Source: Datura wrightii
Taxonomy: Eukaryota > Streptophyta > Magnoliopsida > Solanales > Solanaceae
Assembly: GCA_035772735.1 (NCBI GenBank)
Contig: JASDFA010000016.1
Location: 141,186,501-141,250,500 of the forward strand
Direction: 5' to 3'
DNA length: 64,000 bases
The position numbers were made by a program, and so were the translations under genes. The notes beneath the pieces are model-generated. The model searched no databases. It was not told the origin of the DNA and saw only the letters and a program-made list of their open reading frames with translations. Below, piece after piece: positions 21,409-32,544 of the stretch; position 1 is the first letter of the stretch, and each line of letters starts with the position of its first letter.

Positions 21409-23715
21409 TCAGGAATCCTTCATCTGCTTGTCATCACCATGATCAAACACATTGATCACCGAGAGTTCTTCATGCACCATCGGGAGCTTGGGTGTTTTGT
21501 ACACATCGAACACCTCTACCTTGTCATGTGCTAGCATTGTCAGTTGCCCTGCAGCTACGTCGATTAATGCTTTCCCGGTTGCTAAGAAGGGATGTCCCAA
21601 AATAAATGGGACTTCCGCGTCTGGTTCAAAATCCAGAACGACAAAATCTACCGGAAAAATTAGGGAGCCAACTTGCACTAGAACGTCCTCTACAATGCCA
21701 TCCGGCCTAGCTAAGGATCGATCCACCAACTGCAAGATTACCGTTATGGGTCTAGGACTTCCTAGACCCAACTTTCTGAATACCGATGAAGGCATCAAAT
21801 TTATGCTCGCCCCCAAGTCACACAATCCACGAGCTTGGATGCTCTGCCCAATAGTAAGCTGGATAGTAAAACTTTCAGGGTCTTTTAACTTTGTGGGCAG
21901 TCTATTTTGGATCCGGGAAGTGCACTCCTCCGTTAAAGCCACCGTAGCATACTCAGTCAACCGACTTTTGTTGGCCACGATGTCCTTTATGTACTTGGCA
22001 TATTTAGGCACTCCCTGCAAGACATCAACAAGAGGTAAATTAACATGTACCTGTTTAAGCACCTCCATGAATTTTTGGAAACACGCCTCCTCCTTGTGTT
22101 TCTTGAGTCGTTGAGGGAACGGGGGTGTAGGTCTCTCTGATTCAGCTTCTTTGGTCTTCCCCTTTTCCGAACTTTGCTCCCCCTCAACTTCTGCTGCTCC
22201 CGAATGTTGAGGTGGTCTTTCTGGTTCCACCTCCTTCAGCTGCAAACCACTCCTTATGGTCACTGCATTTACCTACTTGGGATTCGGATCCGTGTCGCTT
22301 GGCAGTCCTCCTCTAGGCCTTGTATTTTGGGCACTAGCAAATTGCCCAAATTGATACTCAAGAGCCTTGGTAGCTAACTGATTGTTTTTCACTTCGGCTG
22401 CCAATTTCACATAGTCAGCCTGCAATTCAGCTTGGTTAGCTATCATGGTCTTGAACATCTCCTCAATGTTGGGTGATGGTGGTGGAGGAGGTGCATTGTT
22501 GTTTCTGAATTGAGCTTGGTAGTTCTATTGCCCTCCTTGATTCCTTTGCACACCCTGACCCGAACTTTGGCCTTGATGGTTGTTGCTACCCCATGAGAAG
22601 TTAGGATGATTCCTCCAATTTGAATTATAGCTACTACCATACTGCTGGTGATTTCTTTGTGCATTACCCACAAAGTTTACCGAGTCAGGATTGGCTCCAC
22701 AACACTCAACTGAGTGCTCACTGCTTCCACACACTTCACACCACAATTTCTGAACTGCATTAACTGGAGCTTGAGGCTGGTTCAAAGTCATGTTGCTGAA
22801 ATGGTTGTTCAATTGATTTTTCAATGTAGTTATCTGTGCAGCGATAGTTGTAAACCCATCCACTTCAAGCACTCCTGCTGCTTTCCTTGTCCCACCTCGT
22901 GATGAATCAGCATTCCATTCTGGATTGCCCTGTGAAATCCGGTTCAACAAGGTATACAGCTCCTCATAAGTCTTTTCCAGCGCTTGCCCTCCAGCTGCTG
23001 AATCTAGCAATATTTTGGTATGGGGTTCCAAACCCTCAATAAATGTGTGCACCAACACCTCATTGGACTGATGATGATGAGGACAGTCCCGCAACATGGA
23101 TTTAAATCTCTCCCAGGCTTGATATAAATTTTCTCCCTCTCTCTATTTGACACTTAGAATTTGACTTCTAAGTCTTGCTGTTTTACCAGAGGGAAAAAAC
23201 CTTATCAAGAACTTCCGTGCAAGATCATCCCATGTTGAGATAGAATTTGGTGGCTCAGCTTTCAACCACCTCTTGGCTTCTCCTAGCAATGAGAATGGAA
23301 ATAATGTAAGCCGGACATAATCTGGTGACACTCCAGCGGGTATGTAAGTGTCACTTATCTCCAAAAAATTTTGAAGATGCTGTTGTAAATATTCATGAGG
23401 GAGACCGGTAAATTGCCCGCTTGTGTGCAACAACTGCACCATATTTTGTTTAAGTTCAAATCTCCCTCCAGGCTCTGGTCTGCGGATACTTGATGTAACA
23501 TTATTGGCATGTGGGATTGCCACCTCGCGAACCGGCTGTGCTGCTGCTTCTTCGGGCACTAACACTGCCCTTACTACCGGTGGATTCTGTTGTTGCTCCA
23601 TGATCGTCTGTCTGAGCAACTGCAGCTTTCTTTGTAGAGCTTCTCTCCGTTTACTGTGAAATATACGTTCTGGCTCTATATAAGATTCAATCAGCTCCTT
23701 GTCTCTTGCCAGTGT
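21409..23715 (-). pseudogene. Element 3 gag-protease polyprotein, three nonsense codons
   Basis: One frame from about 23715 to 21409. Gag core: PPNSISTWDDLARKF, FFPSGKTARLRSQI, RDCPHHHQSNEVLVHTFIEG. Zinc knuckle CEVCGSSEHSVECC near 22700. Gln/Pro-rich linker. Aspartic protease with GLCDLGASINLMPSSVF and FILGHPFLAT (22263-21409). It is interrupted by three TAG codons, near 23141, 22523 and 22276, each where element A or B has CAG (Gln). No ATG opens the frame; a TGA lies at 23718 and a TTTTGCAG acceptor-like site just upstream (about 23730). The protein ends with protease; no RT follows. Confidence 0.88.
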
Positions 23716-23824
23716 TCACAACAATTAAGTCTGCAAAATACAGGCTAAGACCAAGTTGTCAACACTTAAGAAAAATAAAAATACAGTAAATTAACACTTA
23801 AAACAAATTAACCAATTTCCAAGT

Positions 23825-23841
23825 CCCCGGCAACGGCGCCA
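23825..23841 (-). promoter_or_regulatory. Primer-binding site, tRNA-Asp (element 3)
   Basis: Exact 17-nt complement of the plant tRNA-Asp 3' end on the minus strand, 6 bp from the LTR. Confidence 0.92.
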
Positions 23842-23847
23842 AAAACT

Positions 23848-25266
23848 TGTTCGGGGTGTTATATGGGTTATAAAACCGACACGCAAGTGCAGTGGTCGAA
23901 CAAGTAGTAAGTGGCTTTAGTAAGCCAAGTATCGATCCCACAGAGACTTGGGTTAAGTGCAATTTGCTCAAGTATACTATATTTTTACTTCTAAATATGC
24001 TGACAACAACGTAACCAAAAAGTTGATAGTTTGTTGATAAATTTTATACTAAAACTAAGAACAATTATCTACTTTGAATCTGAACTATGGATAAGAGCAT
24101 GCTGAGGTTAAACGAACATGTAATGAAATTGATTATCATCATAAATTGGTTAATCTTTTCTTCCTGTTGCTAGCCAAGAACATTTGCCAAGAGATTAAAA
24201 CTCTCATATTTAATCTCACTTAAGAATCATGAACCATCCGTCTACATTTCTGTGATCAAATGCAATTCATGTTCTAGCCATACAATTCCGGTTCCTAAGT
24301 TGACTAATACAACTTTCAGGTATATTTCTATCCTAAAAGCTAATCAAAACTCAATTTTCCCAAACCGAGTAAAGAACAATATCTTATTAATTCACAACTT
24401 TCCAATTTCGTGCTCTCTCGAGTGAAATCGGACTTTTTAGATGTACATTAATGTAGGCCACACACCAATGCAGTAGAATCAAGAATTAATAGAACAACAT
24501 GGAAGAAAAGATGAAAAACCAGATAATCAATAATCAAATTTCATCACAATTGTTCATAATCTCAGCAAGGAAGGGAATTAGCCACTCATTTGTGGATTAA
24601 TCATCATAAAACGAGTGTTAATCATACAAGCAATTGAATTAAAGAAGAAAGAAAGAGAGAAAAAACCCTGAACTTTTCGTCCCTCAACTGCCTGTAACCC
24701 ACGTCCTTGCTCCACCAAGTCTGAATTATGAAAAATGAACTTAAGTGTTCTATTTATACTGCTGGGAATTTTTCCCGGAATAATGAGCAACGTGTCACGG
24801 AGTGCATCGCGGAGCACTGCCTCAGTGACACGCCATGAACGCGGACCCTCACTGGAACTGGGGGTCCGGGAATTCAAGCTCAACGTGGCACGGCGTGCAT
24901 CGCGGAGCACTGGCTCCGTGCCACGGAGCAAACGCTGACCTCCACTGGAAATTGGGTGAATTTTCCCATCTAGACAGAATGCCTCCGCAATGGCAGCGTG
25001 ACACGGCTCCATCGCGGAGCCCCTTTAATTTATGCTGTCCAATGCCTTTTCCCTTGCTCGCATCCAAGTCCAACTCCGATATCATCCAACATGCATTTTA
25101 GCTTCCTGAAATCACATTTTACCTGCAAAACAATGCTAATCATGTTGGTTAGTATAAGTTCACATTTTATTGCCTATTACATGAAAATGTATACACATTG
25201 ATAGATAAACAAGGCGAAAATGATACTTTTGAGTATCACTTGGGCATATAAATCTGCCCAAGATCA
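23848..25266 (-). repeat. Element 3 5' LTR, also the 3' LTR of a tandem copy
   Basis: 1419 bp, TG...CA. TATA box (minus) at 24751-24758; 42-bp modules at 24791-24832 and 24884-24925. Its left edge has a PBS and its right edge has a PPT and hairpin, so one LTR serves two internal regions. Confidence 0.9.
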
Positions 25267-25999
25267 CTTACCCCACACTTAAATCCTTATTCGTCCTCGA
25301 ACAACAAACATACAATTCATGCAATTTACATCCCAACCTCGCTATTATGGTACGACAATTTAAGCTATGGTCATACCGATTACTCAATACAGCAAATCAT
25401 TAAGAAAACATGCATTGTCTTATCAATGCAATGACCTTCAATACATTAAGACTTCCTAGACTTTAAGAATCGACTCTCGATAACGGCAAACTCATGCAAA
25501 TCAGCTAATCAAGATATCCAACACGAAAATCAATCTTTCATCAAGCATGTGCCCTCACAACTCAAGAGAATCTTCTCCTTTTTGCTCATACGACTCACAA
25601 ACATTCAAGCAGGGGCATGTACACACAATTTCACTCTCTCTCCCAAAAGAATTCACATGCATCATGTCATGACCCATAAGCTTGCCCTTAGTGTACTACT
25701 CCACTAATATAAAGAAATGCAATGTAAGATCACGTAGGACTTTAATGGGTTGTAATGTAAGCTATGGAACTAGTAAATATTAGATTAGCCAATAATAGCC
25801 ACTAGCATCCTTAAGCGCCTTTTCAACACATCCCATCACTCATGGACATTTGTTTCTCTTTTTTTTTCATCATCCCATTCTTGATGATTTTCTTTAGTAT
25901 GACCCATTTCATTAAGCACACTTGACACAACAACAAAGATTATTCATGCACCTTCATTATCGTTTATTTATAACAAGTGCACCTTCAACCTTTTCTTTT
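25267..25999 (-). mobile_element. Truncated tandem copy of the element 3 3' region
   Basis: It begins with PPT CTTACCCCACACTT (plus strand) and the TCCT-loop hairpin (25289-25302, one stem mismatch). It continues collinear with 10889-11175 plus 17143-17599, without element 2. It ends abruptly after CCTTTTCTTTT, where other repeat sequence begins. Confidence 0.85.
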
Positions 26000-26335
26000 A
26001 AACACATAAGAGTTCATAAGAGTAGGACAGCATGAACGTAAAGTAAATATCATAACATAGAAAGAGGTCTTAAGGTTTTCAAAACATTCATAATTTATTT
26101 GTAATCATATCATAAGAGAAACCTTATAAAAACATAACTTGAGCCAAAATAACATAACATGACAATGCATAAATCATGAGGAACAATGGGAGGACTCGTA
26201 ATAACTGAAACCATCATAAAAGAGCTTACATGATGCCCCAACTATCTCGCTCACGAGGGTAAAGCTATCCCAATCTTGCCAGGAAAGCAACATGCAGTAT
26301 GGTGATATCACAGGGATCCAATAATCCGAACTAGT
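26000..26335 (-). repeat. Fragment of a Del/Tekay-like LTR
   Basis: Resembles internal parts of the LTR at 49416-51635 and of 52756-54495 (GAACAATGGGA, GAGCTTACATGATGCCCCAA). Both ends are broken. It could be a displaced piece of G1's 5' LTR. Confidence 0.6.
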
Positions 26336-26404
26336 TTTGCATTTTTGGTTTTCATCTTGTTTTGTTTTTTATTTTTGTTATTGTTTTTGCTTGTTTGTAA
26401 TTGT

Positions 26405-27412
26405 ATGATGGCTTCATGCAATGAAAGGCTGTTTGTTGGTTGCAACCCTTATCATAATGACCCATGTTCCTCTTGTGGAGGACCACACTATTGGTAAGAT
26501 TGTAAATATGCCCCTATAAGGGAGATGAGTGCACCTTCTTCTTCCTATGATAGGTATAGATGCTCATTATGTGGTAGTCATGAGAGACATAGGGATGGAT
26601 TCCCAATTGGGGTCACTTCTCGTTATAGTGGCTATGATAGAAGTTGTGCTCCTAAGCTTGATAGGAATGAAACCATGGCAAGTGAGGGAAAGAGAAATAC
26701 ATGTGGGCACATGGAAGCCATGCTCCAAGCCTTTTTGGAGCGGGAGTCCAATGCGGAAAAGAATGGCAACCCCTCCATGCCCATGGAGTCATCAACTCCT
26801 CAAGAAGAAAGCGGTAAATCTCTACAAGAAGAAGCAGTGGAGACATTAAGGAGCATAACAAGAAGAAGTGAATAATGGGGCATAAATCAACTTGACTCAT
26901 GGGAGGAAGCTCAAAATGATGATTAAGAAAGAGTCAAGGTGAATTTTGAAGAAGTCATAAAGGTGTGCCAACCAACCAACATTGCAAAAATGCAAGATTT
27001 CAAGGATAAAGAAGTGCCACTAGAGTCTCCAAATGAAATCCAACAAATCATGCTTAAAGACTCCAGTGCAATTAAAAAGGCGGATGTCAAGAAAGAAGCA
27101 TGCTTGAAAGGGGAGCGATTTAAACTTCCCTCTTATCATTTTTCAACATTAAACTTGGTTGACAAAATGGAGACTGAGGAAACCAAGTTAACGGAAGAAG
27201 CTGAGGAGGACGATCAAGGTGGCTTCATCTTAGAGTATGCCATGTCAAAAAGGTCAAAGCACATTCCTCCTTTAAGGGAAAGAAATACAAGATGCAACAT
27301 CCATTTCTTGGCACCTTGATGCTTACACCACCACCCTTCAAGCGAAATAGGAGAATGGAAAAGCAACTAGGGGTACGATTCAAAAGCTCAAAGTAGAGAG
27401 AAAATTGGTGAA
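26405..27412 (+). pseudogene. Decayed homologue of the element 2 zinc-knuckle-like ORF
   Basis: ATG at 26405. CSSCGGPHYW is followed by a TAA at 26495 where the element 2 protein has Gln, then DC and a second cluster, CSLCGSHERHRDGFP. The frame runs to 26874. A further stretch (26939-27319) has FSTLNLVDKME and an acidic segment. The end (about 27335-27400), in another frame, contains KQLGVRFKSS, matching the element 2 C-terminus. There are several stops and frameshifts. Function unknown, as for its homologue. Confidence 0.7.
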
Positions 27413-27450
27413 GTTGAAGTTGTCGATCCAAGATGTTAACTAAGGTGATT

Positions 27451-27468
27451 CTTGGGAGGCAACCCAAG
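27451..27468 (+). other. AGGCAA-loop hairpin (element C)
   Basis: CTTGGG-AGGCAA-CCCAAG, shortly after the ORF, in the sense orientation of this element. Confidence 0.65.
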
Positions 27469-28967
27469 TGCTTTTACTTTATATTTTTACTTTTTCCTTT
27501 AATTTTGTTTTACTTTACGTGTGTGTTCTCTTTGATTGTGCATGGGTGGAACAGGTGTGGAACATGAAAAATAGTGAAAGAAGAAAAACAAAAAGGAGAG
27601 CACGGAAAATGCATGTAAAATGGATGCCTCCATCGTACCAGGGAGTTTTCTCACCCATTCCTACCTCATTTTGTTTAACCTTAGGCATCGAGGACAACGC
27701 ATTGTTCTTGTTGGGGGGTGAAGTCTAAATAACCCACTTGTTAAGTGATGCACGATATGGCCCTATGATAGATTGTGTGACACCATTCTTTAGGTTAATT
27801 CGTCATTACTTATTTGTAGTATCTCCTATTTAGAAAGAAGTCTTTGAATAAACTTCAAGGTTTTCCTTTATACTATGATTCTTTTCCAAGGAACAATTTC
27901 TCTATCTTTTTTTTTTTATTGTCGAACCGAGTTGGCACTTCCCGATGATATATTGAGAGGCGAATTTATTAAGGTAAAATATCATGTTTAGAGTCTTGTT
28001 GAGTCTTTTGTGCACTTGTTTTACGAGGTACCACCAATAATTTTTGCTTGCCATTGTGAATGAGAGTTGAAAAGAAAAGAGGGGCATCAAAAAGTGGAAG
28101 TGAGCACTCTCTTCTCATGAATTATAAATTCCTTTCTTGGCTTTTGATTTGTAACTAGCTTGTCGAAAGTCATTCTCTTTAATGTGATGAAAGAAGTGCG
28201 TGAACTCCTTAGATTGTGATGCCTTGTGTGGTGAGGCTTTTGGCTTAATTCTTATGTATGCATGATTGTCTAGAACTTGCCCTAAGTATGATTCAAAGAG
28301 AAATGATAGATGGGGCTCACTTAGAACATGATCTTAGGCCCTATTTTATTTGTCACTTCACTCCAAATGACCTCCTTGAACATTAATCTTTGATAGACAA
28401 CATTTGGGCCTTGGACCTTTTCTTGGAAACTAAATTACAAGCCTAATGACCATATTTAATCCTTCTCTTTGGCACCTATCCTACCTAATTGCTAGTAATA
28501 AAACAATGAATAATGGGGCTTGAAGCCCATGAAATGGGGAGCGATAAGGAAAGGAATGCGAAATGAGGCAAAAGCCTAAGTTTGGGGGTTTCCAAGAATA
28601 GGGGAAAAATGAGAGCTTCAATGTGAGGTAGCATCAAAATTGTGATGAAATGAATGAATCGATGGGTTGAAAGACCTCAAATCATCAAAAGAGAAAGAAT
28701 AGTAAAAAGGTGCTATCTCTTGCATATATAAGGCTAAATATGAATTTCATAAGTGTTATAAGGGTGCCTTGTGTTATACAAAAGATAAAGATGATGAACA
28801 AGGAGAAATAAAATGGAGTTATCTCAATAAGATGATGGGATGTTACAAGTGTTCATAAATAGGGAGAATTTAGCAATGTCCTCTTGTGAAAGAATGTCTT
28901 GATTGGCCCTTGATGGAAAAACTCATATATATAGCATGTTGTTCATTTGCTCAACTGTAAAGAACTG
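27469..28967 (+). other. Element C noncoding 3' region
   Basis: No supportable gene. Near 27685-27718 a degraded GCATCG-AGGA-CAACGC stem precedes a G-rich tract (TTGGGGGGTGAAG), probably an internal hairpin-PPT unit like those in elements A and 2. Confidence 0.6.
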
Positions 28968-29006
28968 CATTACTTAAGGACAAGCAATGGTTCAAGTTTG
29001 GGGGTT
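28968..29006 (+). promoter_or_regulatory. Element C polypurine tract and hairpin
   Basis: CATTACTTA-AGGA-CAAGCAATG (28968-28989): a 9-bp stem with two A-C mismatches, each explained by a G-to-A change. Three bases later comes CAAGTTTGGGGGTT, abutting the LTR at 29007. Confidence 0.7.
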
Positions 29007-29312
29007 TGATGAGTTGGATATTTACTAACTCATTAGGCTCTTAAGCATGAGTTTTTGTCTAATTTTGAAGTCATTTATGTGGATTTTATGCCCATTCTCC
29101 TTAATTTTTTGTGGGTACTTCACGTGAGTGGAAAAAGCAGGAAATCGAGCAAAACACATAAAATTTGAGATGGAAATTGATGAGTTAGCATATGAAGGAG
29201 AGGAGCCAAAGAAAATGGAAGATTTTAACTCAAGAATAGGTGCAAGGACATGCGGGTAAAATGCAGATCCATAAGGGCGAAATGCGGGCAAAACGCAAAA
29301 GCGACTGCCAAG
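29007..29312 (+). repeat. Element C 3' LTR, truncated
   Basis: Starts TGATGAGTTGG with a degraded terminal palindrome. Near 29245-29300 it has the iterated words ATGCGGG, ATGCAGA, ATGCGGGC. Cut at 29312 by another LTR. Confidence 0.7.
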
Positions 29313-30357
29313 TGTCATGACCGAACATAGGCCTGGATCGATCCCGAAAGGCTCGAAGTCGACCCATGACATCTAAGCTCAACATGCTGAAATGAGGAAA
29401 TCTAACATATATAACATAATGAAAGTATGAAAATCTGATAACACGAATATCTGAATACATACACAAGTCTAAAGCTGAAATACATACTATGTCTGATAAG
29501 CCTCTACTATTGACAAGTTGATGGGACAAAACCCCAACTAACTCAATAAAGTCTGAAACTGAAAATACTAAAAATACAACTAAAAAGAAGGGCTCTCGAA
29601 TGATGAGGACTCACCAACCCTGGCTAGAAAGTGCTATCACTGAGGATCTGGCAAACGGTGGGTCTGAGCCGAATATCTGAGCCTGTATCATGAAATGATA
29701 CAATGTAAAGTATGCGGTGAGTACGTGAAATGTATCAAGTATGTAAGGTAAGTAAAACTGCTAACTAAGTAAAATCAGAGATGATGCATATCATAACTAT
29801 TTCATCACAAGAGTCTGAGAGTAGGGCTTGCATGCTATTATCTGAAGCCATGATTGATCATAACTGAATATCGTAATTGAATCGAATGATCCAAAGCTAA
29901 AAACTGATAATCATAAGTAAAACTGAACATTGGTTCAAACCTGCTGAAAACATAATATCATTACTGATGAACATGCATAATGGAAATCATGAGGAACAAT
30001 AGGAGACTCGTCACATAACCGACATTACCACGATAAAGCTTATGTGGTCCCGACTATTACACTCAAGTGGGCAAAGTCATCTAGAGCTTTGCCGGGGCTA
30101 AAGAAGCTACGATGATCGATATTAAGTAGAAGGCCCATTGGGGCCAGGGGATGCTCACTAGAGAGGTCCCAAATAATGTGAACATACCTACATTGTCCTG
30201 TAGCTCTAAGGCATAGGGTTGACTGACCCTTAGCCTACTTGGTGTTAGACACTACTCCCAAAAAATTGCATATTCTATCCAACGTTTTTCAATAAAGCTG
30301 GCCATCGTCTAGTGACGAAGTTGAATCATAATATACATGCATAATTTGAAATCATAA
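29313..30357 (-). repeat. Del/Tekay-like LTR fragment (minus orientation)
   Basis: Begins TGTCATGACC and is collinear with 49416-50480 of the solo LTR. It is cut at GAAATCATAA by the next LTR. Predicted ORFs here (29025-29529) have no domain signature. Confidence 0.7.
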
Positions 30358-31392
30358 TGTAATACCCTGGGAAGGACCAAGAATATACACGGGATTTTGG
30401 AAGTTAAAACTGTAGAAAACTGGAAGAAACACCACAGAACGGACGACCCAACAGATCATGGGTTCAACCAATGGTCCGTTGGAGCCAGTCGTGGTGTCAA
30501 GGGCTAGGGAGGCAGTGGATGTAACGAGCGAAGTGACGACTCATTTCTTGAAATAACTAGTCATTGTTTGTACTCGTGCGAAGCATTGACCTGAGCAAGT
30601 TTGGGAAGTAACAGGTCAACCAACGACTCATCGTTAGTTACAATGACCCATTGCTTGAAGTTGTAGTAGGGGGAAATGAATTTCCAATGCATATAACAGA
30701 TGGAGACCACGAATCTTTGGAGGAAACCATGAGTCGTGGTGAGGCTCGTAGTAAGGGAAGTTTAGAATTTTCAAGGAACTGACAACGGTTGATCCAACGA
30801 CCTGTCATTGATACAACGACTCATCCTGTCGAGTCGTGGGAAGAACCTGAAGCATGAAGTGAAGTAGTGGACTCAATGACTCGATAACACGAGTCGTGAT
30901 ATCATGCAACGACCCATGGGGTCGGTCGTTAGACCGTACAGATCAGTTTTTCAGGGAAATTTATTAAGGGCATTTTTGACTTTTTCATTATTTGAGGCCC
31001 TAAACTACATCGTTTTTTGTATTTTTCTGAGTATGATAAGATGGGTTAAGTTCCTAATGCATACCCATTCCAATGCAATAGTTTTTAGAGAGGTTTTAGA
31101 GAGATTCAAGGTCTTCTTCTCCAAGGTTCCATCAATTCCTTGGGGGCATTCAAGGGAGAGTGACATCAGTCCATACCAGGTATGTAGGATTTTAGAATGG
31201 GTGAATCCTTTCACACCCATGCCCAAATTTCAAATTTAATCATGAATCCTCCTATTCAATTCCATGGGGTTTTACCCAAATGCATGAAAATGTGATTTCT
31301 CTCTATGGGTTTGATTTAATATTGAGTTTTAATTATTGATTTATGAATGATGGGTAGGTTTTATATTATTTTCTTGAAAATTTTTTGTTTCA
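30358..31392 (+). repeat. Del/Tekay-like LTR fragment (plus orientation)
   Basis: Starts TGTAATACCC, typical of this LTR group, and is rich in ACGACTCAT and related words at 30440-30910. Truncated on the right by element D. A GTATGTAGGATTTTAG sequence near 31180 matches the reverse of element D's LTR. Confidence 0.65.
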
Positions 31393-32259
31393 TGTAACAT
31401 GGTACTTGAAGTCACGAGTGACCCCAAGTCAACCCTTGGTCTATCATACGCTGACGTTCTGAGTAAACATCACAGCGGAAGTTTTAAATAACAAATTTAT
31501 CAGTTTTGGGAAATGTAAAGAGTGAAAGTAGAGAAAGGACAATCCCCTCGCTAAAATCCCACATACCTGGTGAAGAATTACCTAGAGAAGAGGAACTGGA
31601 CTGCTGTGATGATTGAATGACCCTAAGCCTGCTAGAGGGTTTCTTGAGAGAACTATCGATGAAATTCTTGGAGTAAATGTGAGAATGAGGGGAGAAAACC
31701 ATTTAAACTCTCTAACACGTTTAAAATTGAGGCTAAAATGACATGGTTTAGGGTCTAAAAGCATAGGAAAGTCAAATTTTCCCTTAATGAAATTTCCTTG
31801 AAAAATAGATCTGTCCCCGACCACGACTCGTACCACGAAGTCACAACTCGTGGTCACCTCACCATTTTCTTCAATCTTCTGAAATTGGCCATGACTCGCA
31901 TCCTATGACTCATAGTACCATCCTACGGGTTATACTGTCAGTCGTGGTATCATCCACCCATACCAACTACGACCTACCCATGACTCATCTTCACGACTCG
32001 TTGCTACATCCTACGAGTCTGGCACCACTTAGAATTTCACCACGACTCCTAACCACAAGTTGTACCTACGCGTCACGATTCGTAGGACCGCTCGTGATAT
32101 GACCTCAGGCTCCCAAACTTCATCACGACTCGAGTCACGAGTCATAGGTCCTAAGCATAACTCGTACCTCGAGTCGTTCTAGTGAAAAATTACAGGTTTT
32201 TTTGGAGCTTCCAACTTCAACTCCCGGGTCTATTCGAAGGCCCTCTCCGGGGTAATACA
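31393..32259 (-). repeat. Element D 3' LTR with internal deletion
   Basis: 867 bp against 2486 bp for its partner. The outer ~30 bp and about 1.56 kb of the middle are missing. The internal junction is at 31531-31540 (GAGAAAGGAC), where AAG is shared by both edges. The retained end is rich in CACGACTCG and ACGAGTCG words (31820-32190). Confidence 0.85.
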
Positions 32260-32292
32260 ATATCTCCCCCTTGGAAAAATTTGTCCTCGAAT
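32260..32292 (-). promoter_or_regulatory. Element D polypurine tract and hairpin
   Basis: Minus strand: ATTCG-AGGA-CAAAT (32292-32279), a 5-bp stem with one A-C mismatch, then CCAAGGGGGAGATA against the LTR. Confidence 0.65.
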
Positions 32293-32544
32293 GTTAGAAA
32301 ACTCATAGCAACTAGGAAAATAACAATCAAGGTATTTAGGTACTACTCATACAACTTCAAAACGACCGAAATGACTACATCCATTTCTGAGAATATAACC
32401 GAACTGAACTTTTACTTTTCACAAACACAATCAAAGTTAGAAAGAAAATTTAGTTACATGAACTAAATTTATCAACTAGTTCAGGTCTAAAAACAAAATT
32501 CACATATCAAACTGCAACAGAGTCGGTAGAGAACAAGTGTGGAT

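Larger units (their letters stand above)
9469..25266 (-). mobile_element. Element 3: pol-less Athila-like retrotransposon with a second ORF
   Basis: Minus-strand order is 5' LTR 25266-23848, PBS, gag-protease, AGGCAA-loop hairpin, an internal promoter-like block, a second ORF, a noncoding 3' region, PPT, and 3' LTR 10888-9469. Element 2 is nested within the 3' region at 11176-17142. Without it the element is about 9.8 kb. No RT or integrase is present. The outer flanks (GGTGG left, CTTAC right) do not form a target duplication, because the right LTR runs on into another copy of the element's 3' end. Confidence 0.85.
26336..29312 (+). mobile_element. Element C: 5'-truncated non-autonomous LTR element
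   Basis: Plus-strand order is decayed ORF (26405-27412), AGGCAA-loop hairpin, about 1.5 kb noncoding 3' region, AGGA-loop hairpin, PPT, and the first 306 bp of a 3' LTR (29007-29312). The 5' LTR and PBS are missing. Its LTR belongs to the TGATGAGTTGG family, also seen at 40032 and 47947, not to the LTR family of element 2, though the ORFs are related. Confidence 0.75.

Noticed and set aside
21452..22114. 220-aa ORF on the plus strand
   Set aside because: Antisense shadow of the element 3 protease; its length follows from the constrained opposite frame.
9469..25266. Target-site duplication around element 3
   Set aside because: The flanks GGTGG and CTTAC do not match; the right LTR continues into a tandem copy, so the original outer end is lost.
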